Assembly: GCA_003021755.1 (NCBI GenBank)
Contig: PXQZ01000132.1
Coordinates: 1-17,677 of the forward strand
Source: Halobacteriales archaeon QH_8_67_36
GTDB lineage: Archaea > Halobacteriota > Halobacteria > Halobacteriales > Haloarculaceae
Length of the DNA stretch: 17,677 nucleotides
Direction of reading: 5' to 3'
Of this stretch, positions 1-7,476 are shown piece by piece. The notes under the pieces were generated by a model that saw only the letters and a list, made by a program, of their open reading frames with translations, was not told the DNA's origin and ran no database searches. The position numbers and the translations under genes are program-made. How positions within the stretch are numbered: the first letter of the stretch is position 1; the number at the start of each line of letters is the position of its first letter.

Positions 1-384
1 GTCGGCGAGGAAGAGATAGCAGGGCATCCGGACGGCCGCGCTGGCACCACTCCGAACCGGCGCCGCCCCCCAGTCGCGCAGGCTATCGAGGGTGGCGGTC
101 GGATCGTCGGAAAACTCGGAGAGAGCCGTCCGATCGACGCCCGGTATCCGTTCGAGCGTCGCCACGCGGGACTCGTCGTCAGTGACGATTCCGTCCCGGC
201 GGCAACGTTCGTCCCCGTGTGGCGCTCGCCGTCGACGCTGTAGGAGTACGTGACGCTGAGGATGTACACCAGTCGTCGACTCGTACCCGCCGAGACGGTG
301 ATACCGGCCCGCGGTCAGCATCGCACCGGCGACCAGCAACGTCAGGCCGATAATGAGCCCGAGCGTGCGCGGCGGACTCAGCAT
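1..384 (-). CDS. Partial small membrane protein, DUF3592-like, probably frameshifted twice
   Basis: From the ATG at 384 the frame stays open to the left edge (128 codons), so the gene is truncated by the window. Residues 8-26 form one hydrophobic helix (LGLIIGLTLLVAGAML), suggesting a membrane anchor. Between about 272 and 192 the frame looks wrong: it becomes Arg-rich and its third-position GC falls to about half. The +1 frame there has almost all G/C third positions and reads VTYSYSVDGERHTGTNV, which resembles the core of DUF3592 proteins. After about 190 the original frame again reads as acidic, haloarchaeal-type protein. The simplest reading is a pair of compensating one-base frameshifts, either real mutations or sequence errors. 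The DUF3592 assignment comes from memory of the motif. Function is unknown. It is divergent from the nicotinate phosphoribosyltransferase gene, with 103 bp between starts. Confidence 0.5.
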   Translation of the reverse strand, partial: MLSPPRTLGLIIGLTLLVAGAMLTAGRYHRLGGYESTTGVHPQRHVLLQRRRRAPHGDERCRRDGIVTDDESRVATLERIPGVDRTALSEFSDDPTATLDSLRDWGAAPVRSGASAAVRMPCYLFLAD

Positions 385-487
385 GTGTCAACGTAGGCGC
401 GTGTCGTGGAAACCGTTCCGCCGGTGTGGGGCAAGCGCATCTCCGTCACCCGCTCGTTTTTTCCACCGCCGCGCCAAGAGCCGGGTA

Positions 488-1639
488 ATGACCGACGAGT
501 TCGACATCGTTCCACCCGCGGCGATACGGTCCGGGCGAGCGACGGACGCGTACTTCGACCGGACGATAGAGGCGCTCGACCACGCCGGACGCAACCCCGA
601 CGTGGTCGCCGAAGTGACGGCCGACCAGTTCCCGACCGGCGAGTGGCACCTGCTGGCCGGGCTGAAAGACGCCGCGCGACTGCTCGCCGGCCGCGACCTT
701 GACGCCGACGCGCTGCCCGAGGGGACGCTGTTCGACGGCGGCCCGGTCCTGCGTATCGAGGGGCCCTATCGGGAGTTCTGCCGGCTGGAGACCGCGCTGC
801 TCGGCTTCCTCTCACATCCCACGGGCGTGGCGACGCGCGCACTCGAAGCCCGGCGGGCGGCCCCCGACTCGACGGTGCTCTCCTTTGGCTCCCGGCACGT
901 CCACCCGTCGTTGGGCGCGATGGTCGAGCGGTCGGCCCTGCTGGGCGGGCTGGACGGCTTCTCGAACGTCGCCGCGGGCGACGTCATCGGTCGCGAGGCC
1001 GGCGGAACGATGCCCCACGCGCTCGTGATATGCTTCGGCCGCGGCCGGCAGGAGCAGGCGTGGCGAGCGTTCGACGAGGCCGTCCCGGAGTCGACCCCCC
1101 GTATCGCGCTGGTCGACACCTACTCCGACGAGGTCGACGAGGCGCTGCGGGCCGCCGAGGCCGTCGACGACCTCGCGGGCATCCGCCTCGATACGACGGG
1201 CTCCCGACGGGGCGACTTCCGCCACATCGTCCGAGAGGTCCGCTGGACGCTCGACGCCCACGGTCACGAGGACGTGGACGTCTTCTGCTCGGGCGGGCTC
1301 GGACCCACACAGCTACGCGAGTTACGGGACGTGGCGGACGGCTTCGGCGTCGGGAGCTACGTCTCGAACGCCGACCCGCTCGACTTCGCGCTGGATATCG
1401 TCGAGGTCGACGGCGAACCGGCCGCCAAACGCGGGAAGCTCACCGGGACGAAGTCGGTGTACCGAACCGGAGACGGCGGTCACCACATCGGTCTGGCCGA
1501 CCGCGACGGCCCGGCGGACGCAGAGTCGCTCATCGACCCCCTGCTACGGGACGGCGAACTCGTCCGCGAGTTCGACCTCGGCGACGCCATCGAGCGAGCC
1601 GACGCCGACGCCGACAGGGTCGGATTCGACGAGGGATAA
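488..1639 (+). CDS. Nicotinate phosphoribosyltransferase
   Basis: Predicted to join nicotinate to PRPP with ATP use, giving nicotinate mononucleotide for NAD salvage in the cytoplasm (EC 6.3.4.21). The 383-residue protein has the family's features in order: an N-terminal domain with SGRATDAYFDRT (15-26), SFGSRHVHP (132-140), GTMPHALV (173-180), the barrel strand ALVDTYSDEVDEAL (207-220), GIRLDTTGSRRGDF (231-244), FCSGGLGPTQL (266-276), GVGSYVSNADPLDF (287-300) and the phosphate-end motif AAKRGKLTGTKSVYR (312-326). The length fits the shorter archaeal branch. The open frame extends upstream to 353, but I chose ATG 488 because protein-like sequence begins there and a T-run (457-462) sits about 28 bp upstream, where a leaderless promoter element would be. 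It appears to be a single-gene unit. Confidence in the family is high. Confidence 0.92.
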   Translation: MTDEFDIVPPAAIRSGRATDAYFDRTIEALDHAGRNPDVVAEVTADQFPTGEWHLLAGLKDAARLLAGRDLDADALPEGTLFDGGPVLRIEGPYREFCRLETALLGFLSHPTGVATRALEARRAAPDSTVLSFGSRHVHPSLGAMVERSALLGGLDGFSNVAAGDVIGREAGGTMPHALVICFGRGRQEQAWRAFDEAVPESTPRIALVDTYSDEVDEALRAAEAVDDLAGIRLDTTGSRRGDFRHIVREVRWTLDAHGHEDVDVFCSGGLGPTQLRELRDVADGFGVGSYVSNADPLDFALDIVEVDGEPAAKRGKLTGTKSVYRTGDGGHHIGLADRDGPADAESLIDPLLRDGELVREFDLGDAIERADADADRVGFDEG

Positions 1640-1736
1640 TTATTCCCCCGGCATCCGTGCTGCGTGCTACGGACACAGTTCGCGTCCATCCGATCCCATC
1701 GACGAGGAGACATATCTCCGAACACGCGCAGCGATG

Positions 1737-1753
1737 GTGCACACGTTGTGCAC
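1737..1753. promoter_or_regulatory. Upstream operator-like inverted repeat
   Basis: Perfect 7-bp arms GTGCACA-CGT-TGTGCAC. It contains TGCAC-N5-GTGCA, the same arrangement as the site at 1931-1945 close to the start of the ABC operon, about 193 bp further on (centre to centre). The shared pattern suggests one regulator binds both, possibly with looping. This is inferred; no binding protein is identified. Confidence 0.4.
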
Positions 1754-1919
1754 AGGATGAGCGAAAGCGTTCACGGGATCAGGCTGAATGTTCACGATTC
1801 CAGTCGCTTGTGTCCAACTCTGTAGAACGAAAGAGCCGTTCCAGGCTCCAATGGCGGCGATTTCGGGCGTATATCCGCTAGATTCTGCTATGAACGATTG
1901 CGAGCAAGTATCCACATGG

Positions 1920-1927
1920 TTTATTAT
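1920..1927 (+). promoter_or_regulatory. TATA-like box of the ABC importer operon
   Basis: TTTATTAT is centred about 29 bp before the ATG at 1953. Archaeal TATA boxes lie about 26-28 bp before the transcription start, so the mRNA would begin at or just before the start codon, typical of leaderless haloarchaeal genes. No Shine-Dalgarno sequence is seen before this ATG. Confidence 0.55.
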
Positions 1928-1930
1928 GCA

Positions 1931-1945
1931 TGCACTGTTTGTGCA
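1931..1945. promoter_or_regulatory. Operator-like inverted repeat between TATA box and start
   Basis: TGCAC-TGTTT-GTGCA has 5-bp perfect arms and the same 5-base spacing as the upstream site at 1737-1753. It lies directly downstream of the TATA-like box and ends just before the predicted transcription start, a position where a bound protein would block initiation. It also contains CACTGT, a half-site of the repeat at the DeoR gene. Repressor function is inference. Confidence 0.45.
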
Positions 1946-1952
1946 CGTTCGT

Positions 1953-3224
1953 ATGCAAAACAGTAGCGGTCGAAGCCGTCGACGGTTCATCCAAGGTGCC
2001 GGTGTCGCCAGTACTATCGGACTCGCGGGCTGTGGCGGAATCCTCGGCAGCGGTTCGGAGTCGACAGCCGACAAGATCGTGTTTTACAACGCCGGGTCAC
2101 TGGAGTTCGACCCCGGGACGGAGGACAACATCAACCGGTTCGAGGAGGAGACCGGTATCACCGTCGATGTCAACGAAGTCCCGTGGAACAACCTGAAAAC
2201 GAGCCTCACGACCATCTGGCGCAACCAGGACGACCAAGTGGACGCGTTCAACGGCCCGACCTGGTGGCTCGCCGACTTCGTCAGCTCCGACTGGCTCGAA
2301 CCGCTCGAACTGGGCGACGACCACATGGGCAAGTTCCCCGACGCGCTCAGTGAACTGGTCACGTTCGACGACCAGACCTACATGGCGCCGGAGTTCGGGA
2401 AGTGGGGGACGTACCTTTACGACCAGCAGTACCTGAGCGAGCAGGGCTTTGACTCCCCGCCGGACACGTGGGACCAGCTCCTCGACCAGGGCGAACAGCT
2501 CTCGCAGGGCGACAAGGCCGGGTTCGCGTTCACCTGGGCTGACAAGTCCGTGTTTACCTTCAAGCAGTTCCTCTACCAGGCCGGTGGCCGACTGTTCAAC
2601 GACAGCAACGAGCCGGTGTTCCGCGATGGGGGCGTCGAGGCACTGGAGTTTTTCAGCCAGCTCCGCGAGCGCGGCGTCATCCCCGACGGGATATCCAGCC
2701 TCGGCGAGGGGGGCATCGGTGACAACTTCGTCGCCGGCCAGTACGCAACCGTAGAGTCGTGGACGCCGCTCGGTTCGCGGGTAATAGACGAGTGGGAAGA
2801 AGGTCGCATCGACAGCGCTCGACCGCCCGAGGGCCCGGAGAGCCGTGCGACCTTCCAGGACACGAACGGTATCAGCGTCTCGGCGTTCTCGAGCCGCAAG
2901 GACGCCGCCAAGCAGTTCGCCGAGTTCATGACGAGCCGGGAGTCCGCAAAGAACAACATGCTCGTCGAGGGCAACCCCTGTGTCGTCCCCGGCGTCTACG
3001 AGGACCAGGAGGTGCAGGACGAGTACCCGTCCTGGCTGCTCGAGGACATACGCTTCAACCTCGAAAACGCCAAGAGCGAGACGTACATGGCACAGCCACA
3101 GGTCGACGACTATCTCAATGAGCAGATTACGCCGGCGATACTCGGCAACAAGGACCCACAGACCGCGCTCGACGACGCGTTCAGCAACATCGAGCGACTC
3201 TACCAGGACATCGGCCTCATCTGA
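1953..3224 (+). CDS. ABC transporter sugar-type substrate-binding lipoprotein
   Basis: Extracellular solute-binding protein of the UgpB/MalE-like class (family 1), expected to capture a sugar or sugar derivative outside the membrane and pass it to the permeases encoded next. The 423-residue protein starts with a Tat signal (SRRRFIQ at 8-14, then a hydrophobic stretch) and an LAGC lipobox with Cys27 as the likely lipid-anchored residue. The mature part shows the usual pattern: VFYNAGSLEF at the first strand, NINRFEEETGITVDVNEVPW, an aromatic-rich stretch with GPTWWLADF, TWDQLLDQGEQL, and a C-terminal helical SAKNNMLVEGNPCVVPGVYED region. ATG 1953 was chosen because it puts the Tat motif at the N terminus and lies at leaderless distance from a TATA-like box. 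It is the first gene of a five-gene operon. The substrate cannot be told from sequence. Confidence 0.88.
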   Translation: MQNSSGRSRRRFIQGAGVASTIGLAGCGGILGSGSESTADKIVFYNAGSLEFDPGTEDNINRFEEETGITVDVNEVPWNNLKTSLTTIWRNQDDQVDAFNGPTWWLADFVSSDWLEPLELGDDHMGKFPDALSELVTFDDQTYMAPEFGKWGTYLYDQQYLSEQGFDSPPDTWDQLLDQGEQLSQGDKAGFAFTWADKSVFTFKQFLYQAGGRLFNDSNEPVFRDGGVEALEFFSQLRERGVIPDGISSLGEGGIGDNFVAGQYATVESWTPLGSRVIDEWEEGRIDSARPPEGPESRATFQDTNGISVSAFSSRKDAAKQFAEFMTSRESAKNNMLVEGNPCVVPGVYEDQEVQDEYPSWLLEDIRFNLENAKSETYMAQPQVDDYLNEQITPAILGNKDPQTALDDAFSNIERLYQDIGLI

Positions 3225-3250
3225 ACGACCGGTTCCGAGTGTTTCACACA

Positions 3251-4189
3251 ATGTCAACGGAAAAACAAACGCTGCGCCGTATACTCGACAGGCTGTTCGT
3301 CCCGTTGACCGTCGGACCGACGCTGCTGTGGATTGCGGCCATCATCGTGTATCCGACGGCGAAACTGCTCATCAGCAGCTTCCAGTTCCGGAACCCCGTG
3401 ACAAACGAGATGGAATTCGTCGGGCTGAGAAACTTCCGGCGACTCGTCCTGGCACGCGAAGGCGGTTCCGCGACGTTTGGCGTGTTCAGCCCCGAGTTCG
3501 TTGCTGTCACGAAGAACACGGTAGTGTACGTCGGCTGTAGTGTCACGATTTCGTTCCTCCTCGGGCTGGGTATCGCACTGCTGCTGAACAAGGACCTGAA
3601 GGGCCGGGGCTGGTTCCGGACGGCGGTCATCGTCCCCTGGATTCTGCCCTACGTGATGAGCGGTCTCATGTGGCGCTGGATGTTCCAGGCCGACTTCGGC
3701 GCGATAAACGGGCTGTTACAGCAACTGGGCGTCATCAGCGGCAACGTCCCGTTCCTCTCGGACGGGGGACTGGCGATGATAGCGCTGATAATCGCCGACG
3801 TCTGGGTGTTCACTCCCTTCATCATCATCATCCTGCTGGCGGGGCTCCAGAACGTCCCCGAACAGCTGTACGACGCCGCCGAGGTGGACGGTGCCGGTCG
3901 CTGGTCGCGGTTCTGGAACGTCACGTATCCGTTCCTGAAACCGTCGATTCTGGTCGCGCTGACCATCCGTATCATCTTCGACATCCGTGCGCTCGACCTC
4001 GTGTGGGTGATGACCGGCGGCGGTCCCGGGAAGGCCACTGAAGTGTGGGCCTCCTGGCTGTACCGCACTGCACAGGTGTTCAACTCGCCCGGACCCGGCG
4101 CGGCACTGGGCGTCGTCCTCCTGGCCGTGACGTTCGCCATCGTGGCCATACTGTACAAGGTATTCGGCGAATCCCCCTACGAAGCATGA
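3251..4189 (+). CDS. ABC sugar transporter permease, UgpA/MalF type
   Basis: First inner-membrane permease subunit of the importer. The 312-residue protein has about six hydrophobic helices: the first at roughly 16-40 (after FVPLTVGPTLLW), then SVTISFLLGLGIALLL, TAVIVPWILPYVMSG, MIALIIADVWVFTPFIIIILL, one before the GGGPGKATEVW loop, and the C-terminal ALGVVLLAVTFAIVAILY. The cytoplasmic EAA loop that docks on the ATPase is visible as DAAEVDGAGRWSRFWNVTYP followed by FLKP. ATG 3251 lies 26 bases after the binding-protein stop; an earlier in-frame ATG at 3239 would only add a few residues. Its stop codon overlaps the next start as ATGA, so the two permeases are probably translationally coupled. 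The substrate is unknown. Confidence 0.9.
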   Translation: MSTEKQTLRRILDRLFVPLTVGPTLLWIAAIIVYPTAKLLISSFQFRNPVTNEMEFVGLRNFRRLVLAREGGSATFGVFSPEFVAVTKNTVVYVGCSVTISFLLGLGIALLLNKDLKGRGWFRTAVIVPWILPYVMSGLMWRWMFQADFGAINGLLQQLGVISGNVPFLSDGGLAMIALIIADVWVFTPFIIIILLAGLQNVPEQLYDAAEVDGAGRWSRFWNVTYPFLKPSILVALTIRIIFDIRALDLVWVMTGGGPGKATEVWASWLYRTAQVFNSPGPGAALGVVLLAVTFAIVAILYKVFGESPYEA

Positions 4190-5106
4190 GCACGGACAGT
4201 TCGAAACTCAACCGTATCCGCCGGTCGCTGGGACTGGAGACGCAAAACGAGTGGCCCTCGGTCGTCCGTGAGCGACTGGGGACGTACGCATTGCTCAGCG
4301 TCTACCTCGTCGTCATCTGGTTTCCCATCTACTACATCTTCATCACGAGCCTCAAGCCCACGAGCGAGGTGCTCTCGCTGCCGATTACGTTTTTCCCGCA
4401 GAACCCGACAGTGGGGAACTACGTGGATATCTTCGTGAACCGGCCGTTCGAGTCCTACACGCTGAACAGCGTGATGGTGGCGACGACGACGACTGTCATC
4501 TGTGTCACGCTCGGGACACTCACCGGGTATTCGTTCTCCCGACACGACTTCTTCGGCAACAAGACGCTGCTGTTGTCCATCGTCGGTGCGCGGATGATTC
4601 CGCCGATAGCGCTGATAGTGCCGTTCTTCCAGATAATGGCGAACCCGCCGCTCATCGGTGGGCTGACCGGGAGCCTCTACGATACGCGACTCGCACTCAT
4701 CTTCACGTACACGTTCTTCAATCTCCCCTTCGCGGTGTGGATAATGAAGAACTACTTCGACGGGGTCCCCGAGTCGCTCGACGAGCAGGCCCGTATCGAC
4801 GGCTGCTCGCGCTGGGAGGCGTTCTTCAAGATAATCCTCCCGATGGCCAAGCCCGGAATCGCGGCGACGGCCATTCTCGCGTTCATCTTCTCGTGGAACG
4901 AATTCGTCTTCGCGCTGGTCCTCACGTCGTCCGAAGCGGCCCAGACGCTCCCGATCGCGGTGTCGCTGTTCGTCGCGGACGACTTCGTCGACTGGGCGCA
5001 TCTGGCCGCCGGCGGGATGATAGCTGCGTTGCCCGGCATCCTGTTCGGGCTGTTCTTCCAGCAGTACATCGTGAGCGGACTAACGCAGGGAGCGGTCAAG
5101 GAGTAA
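4186..5106 (+). CDS. ABC sugar transporter permease, UgpE/MalG type
   Basis: Second permease subunit, 306 residues, partner of the preceding gene. The N-terminal helix reads LLSVYLVVIWFPIYYIFITS, followed by the family-typical periplasmic-side LKPTSEVLSLPITFFPQNPTVGNY region, then helices around VATTTTVICVTLGTLTGYSFS, TLLLSIVGARMIPPIALIVP and LALIFTYTFFNLPFAVWIM. The ATPase-docking EAA loop is EQARIDGCSRWEAFFKIILP followed by MAKPG, a close match to the family pattern. It starts at ATG 4186, overlapping the previous stop by 4 bases (ATGA). An AAGGAG sequence covering its last codons (5098-5103) serves as a ribosome-binding site for the ATPase gene 5 bases downstream. Confidence 0.9.
   Translation: MSTDSSKLNRIRRSLGLETQNEWPSVVRERLGTYALLSVYLVVIWFPIYYIFITSLKPTSEVLSLPITFFPQNPTVGNYVDIFVNRPFESYTLNSVMVATTTTVICVTLGTLTGYSFSRHDFFGNKTLLLSIVGARMIPPIALIVPFFQIMANPPLIGGLTGSLYDTRLALIFTYTFFNLPFAVWIMKNYFDGVPESLDEQARIDGCSRWEAFFKIILPMAKPGIAATAILAFIFSWNEFVFALVLTSSEAAQTLPIAVSLFVADDFVDWAHLAAGGMIAALPGILFGLFFQQYIVSGLTQGAVKE
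5098..5103 (+). promoter_or_regulatory. Shine-Dalgarno site of the ABC ATPase gene
   Basis: AAGGAG ends 8 bases before the ATG at 5112. It is the clearest Shine-Dalgarno site in the window and fits a gene inside an operon, in contrast to the leaderless first gene. It also fixes the ATPase start at 5112 rather than the upstream in-frame positions. Confidence 0.6.
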
Positions 5107-5111
5107 GATTC

Positions 5112-6245
5112 ATGTCAAAAGTAGAACTCACAGAACTCGTAAAGCGATTCGACGACGTCACCGCAGTGGACGGTATCTCGCTTGAGATTCCCGACGAAAG
5201 TTTCACCGTGCTGGTCGGCCCGTCCGGCTGTGGGAAGACCACGACGCTCCGTCTCGTCGCCGGACTGGAACGGGCGACGGACGGCGAGATTCACATCGGC
5301 GACGAACTCGTCAACGACAAACGCGCCTACGAGCGGGACATCGCGATGGTGTTCCAGAACTACGCGCTGTACCCGCACAAGACCGTCCGCGGGAACATGC
5401 GGTTCGGTCTCGAACAGCATAACACCCCGGAGGACGTCATCACGGACCGCGTCCAGGAGGCCGCCGAGCTGTTACAGATAGAGGAGCTGCTCAATCGGCG
5501 ACCGTCGGAGCTATCCGGCGGGCAACAGCAGCGGGTCGCGCTGGGTCGCGCCATCGTTCGCGACCCGGCGGTGTTCCTGATGGACGAGCCGCTGTCGAAC
5601 CTCGACGCGAAGCTGCGCGTGAAGATGCGCGCGGAGCTGAACAAGCTCCACGACGAGCTCTCGACGACCACGGTGTATGTCACCCACGACCAGGTCGAGG
5701 CGATGACGCTGGCCGACCAGATAGCGGTCATGGACGACGGCGAGATCCAGCAGGTCGGTGCGCCAACGAACGTCTACATGAACCCGCGAAACATGTTCGT
5801 CGCCGGCTTCCTCGGCTCGCCGAGCATGAACTTCCTCGAAGGAACCCTCGAAGAGTCCTCGACCGGGAAGTTCGAACTGGAGCTCGGTGGAGACACCCAC
5901 GACGTCCCCGACGAGTTCGTCGACCCGCTGACGCCCTACCTGGACGACCGGGTCGTCCTCGGCATCAGGCCCGAAAACATCGCGCTCAACAAGGACGGTG
6001 TGCCGGCGAACGTCCACCCGGCGACGGTCAACGTCGTCGAACCACAGGGTGAGAAGACGATACTCGAACTCAGCCTCGACACCGGCCAGAACATCAAGGC
6101 CGCCGTCGACCCCGATACGGTGGTCGAGCGGGGCGACAGCGTGAACCTCCGGTTCGACAGGGACTCGCTGCAGTACTTCGACCCCGAAACCGGGGAGTCG
6201 CTGACCCACGATTCGAAACCCGAGCAGAAAGTCACACCCACATAA
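5112..6245 (+). CDS. ABC sugar transporter ATPase, UgpC/MsmX/MalK type
   Basis: Cytoplasmic ATPase that powers the importer. The 377-residue protein has Walker A GPSGCGKTT (36-44), the Q-loop Gln at 82 in MVFQNYALYPH, signature LSGGQQQR (134-141), Walker B VFLMDEP (154-160), the D-loop LSNLDAK and the switch His192 in VTHDQ. After about residue 235 comes the extra C-terminal domain of CUT1-type sugar ATPases (TOBE region, with VVLGIRPENIAL), which in MalK relatives can also contact regulators. The start is set by AAGGAG 8 bases upstream. The stop overlaps the next start as TAATG. All catalytic residues are present, so the protein should be active. Confidence 0.94.
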   Translation: MSKVELTELVKRFDDVTAVDGISLEIPDESFTVLVGPSGCGKTTTLRLVAGLERATDGEIHIGDELVNDKRAYERDIAMVFQNYALYPHKTVRGNMRFGLEQHNTPEDVITDRVQEAAELLQIEELLNRRPSELSGGQQQRVALGRAIVRDPAVFLMDEPLSNLDAKLRVKMRAELNKLHDELSTTTVYVTHDQVEAMTLADQIAVMDDGEIQQVGAPTNVYMNPRNMFVAGFLGSPSMNFLEGTLEESSTGKFELELGGDTHDVPDEFVDPLTPYLDDRVVLGIRPENIALNKDGVPANVHPATVNVVEPQGEKTILELSLDTGQNIKAAVDPDTVVERGDSVNLRFDRDSLQYFDPETGESLTHDSKPEQKVTPT

Positions 6246-6421
6246 TGCGAACGGAGACCACGCGGGGCGTCCCCCCTACGGCGCTTGCCGCCTTCGCGAT
6301 CGCCCTCGGGCTCGTCGCCATCGCCGCGTACAACTACGCGACGGGCGTGCCCGGCGGTGCGATAGTGAGCAGCATCGGTGCCGTCGTTGCCACGCTGTTC
6401 GGGGTACTCACGGAGCCATGA
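6245..6421 (+). CDS. Small two-helix membrane protein in the ABC operon
   Basis: A 58-residue frame starts at ATG 6245, sharing its A with the TAA stop of the ATPase gene (TAATG), a typical sign of translational coupling. It encodes a short polar N terminus (MRTETTRGVPP), a first hydrophobic helix around TALAAFAIALGLVAIAAY, a short GVPGG turn and a second around AIVSSIGAVVATLFGVL. The codons are strongly G/C-ending like the neighbours. I do not recognise a family. The coupling to the ATPase suggests an accessory or stabilising subunit of the importer, but this is inference. The gene is short enough to be missed by automatic annotation. Confidence 0.7.
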   Translation: MRTETTRGVPPTALAAFAIALGLVAIAAYNYATGVPGGAIVSSIGAVVATLFGVLTEP

Positions 6422-6453
6422 GACACAGTGTTTATCATTGGTTCCACTGTATC
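6422..6453. promoter_or_regulatory. Inverted repeat bracketing the DeoR-gene promoter
   Basis: Arms GACACAGTG (6422-6430) and CACTGTATC (6445-6453) are inverted copies with one mismatch, separated by 14 bases that contain the AT-rich TTTATCATTGG. It begins right after the stop of the small membrane gene. The layout suits an operator over a TATA element, possibly bound by the regulator encoded downstream. The predicted transcript would then have a leader of up to about 180 bases. The rest of the 213-bp gap (6454-6634) shows nothing else I can support. Confidence 0.4.
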
Positions 6454-6634
6454 ATCCGCAACCATCGCACCGAACGGACGGGTCCCTCGCTGCGGAGTGA
6501 CAGTTCCCTCGGGCGAATCCCGTGTGACTGTCGGTCCTGGGGGGAGAGAAAGTGACGCGAAACGCAGTCGAGTCGCACACGTCCGTTCGTCGCTGTCCGG
6601 TGTCGGCACGGAGGGGGTGTGTCCGCCAGTAGAT

Positions 6635-7408
6635 ATGTTGCCCGATAAACGACGCAAACGGATCGTCAAACTGGTCAACGACGCCGACAGAGTCACCGTC
6701 GAGGAACTCACGGAGGAGTTCGGCGTGTCCGGCGCGACGATCAGACGGGACCTCGCCTCGCTCGCCGAGGACGGACTCATCGAACGGTTCCACGGCGGAG
6801 CGCTCCCGGTATCGGGCAGGCAGACCGGTCACACGCGGGCCGGGGAGACGGTCACGAACCCGAGCGGCAAGCGGGCGATAGCGGAGCGCGCCGTCGACGA
6901 ACTGAGCGACGACGACGCGGTGTTTTTCGACACCGGCCCGACGACGATGGAGGTGGCGAAGGTCCTCCCGGAGTCGCTCTCCCTGCTCGTGGCGACGAAC
7001 TCGCCGGAGAACGCGTTCGAACTCCGGGAGACCTGCGGCGACGTGAAGGTCGTGGGCGACTCGCTGCGGCGCACGTCCGACGCCCTCGTCGGCCCGAGCG
7101 CGGAGTCGTACCTCCGGAAGACGAACTTTGACGTGGTGTTCCTCGAAACGGACGCCATCCAGTCGGACGGCGGCCTCTCGGTCTCCAACGAGGACGAGGC
7201 ACGAATCAAGTCGCTGCTGTGTGACGGCGGGCGGCTGGTCATCCTCGTCGCGGACGGGAGCAAGGTCGGTCGGCAGAGCTTCCGGGAGTTCGCCGAGGTC
7301 GACGACGTGGACGTCTTCGTGACGGACGTGCCGTTGAACGACGACATGCGGGCGGTGTTCGAACGCGCCGGCGTGCAGGTCCACGACGATATGCTGCTGA
7401 CCGGCTGA
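6635..7408 (+). CDS. DeoR/GlpR-family transcriptional regulator
   Basis: The 257-residue protein has the DeoR layout: an N-terminal winged helix (DKRRKRIVKLVNDADRVTVE, then ELTEEFGVSGATIRRDLASL at about 24-43 and the wing GLIERFHGGAL), then a sugar-phosphate sensor domain with FFDTGPTTMEVAKVL (97-111), ATNSPENAF, VVGDSLRRTSDALVGP, VVFLETDAI (167-175) and ILVADGSKVGRQSF (203-216). The sensing loops differ slightly from bacterial members (VVGDS where GG is common, ETDAI for GADGI). ATG 6635 gives the standard family start; the open frame back to 6428 is non-coding in character. In haloarchaea GlpR-type members repress sugar-catabolic genes. Being next to the ABC importer suggests it controls sugar uptake, itself, or both. 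Confidence 0.88.
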   Translation: MLPDKRRKRIVKLVNDADRVTVEELTEEFGVSGATIRRDLASLAEDGLIERFHGGALPVSGRQTGHTRAGETVTNPSGKRAIAERAVDELSDDDAVFFDTGPTTMEVAKVLPESLSLLVATNSPENAFELRETCGDVKVVGDSLRRTSDALVGPSAESYLRKTNFDVVFLETDAIQSDGGLSVSNEDEARIKSLLCDGGRLVILVADGSKVGRQSFREFAEVDDVDVFVTDVPLNDDMRAVFERAGVQVHDDMLLTG

Positions 7409-7447
7409 GGGCCGTCGGCATTGACAGTTGCGACGCGAACACAGGGG

Positions 7448-7453
7448 TTTAGA
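7448..7453 (+). promoter_or_regulatory. TATA-like element for the 94-residue gene
   Basis: TTTAGA lies about 27 bp before the ATG at 7477, the spacing expected for a leaderless haloarchaeal promoter. The match to a consensus TATA box is weak. Confidence 0.35.
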
Positions 7454-7476
7454 CGGCGAGGAGCGAACGGACGGGT

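Larger units (their letters stand above)
1640..1952. other. Intergenic region and control region of the ABC operon
   Basis: This 313-bp stretch has no convincing gene on either strand and is clearly less GC-rich than its flanks. It holds a short inverted repeat (GGAGA-CATA-TCTCC, 1706-1719), the two TGCAC-N5-GTGCA repeats annotated separately, and a TATA-like box next to the downstream gene. The reading frame of the binding protein stays open back to 1788, but that extension lacks protein character and would bury the Tat signal. Confidence 0.5.

Noticed and set aside
2097..3257. Long minus-strand open frame opposite the binding-protein gene
   Set aside because: It has no family motifs, and the plus strand encodes a full solute-binding protein with Tat signal.
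6418..6555. A 45-codon frame starting with ATGA overlap after the small membrane gene, with a few Cys and His residues
   Set aside because: Third-position GC is not raised, the composition is unlike haloarchaeal proteins, and it covers the promoter-like inverted repeat of the DeoR gene.
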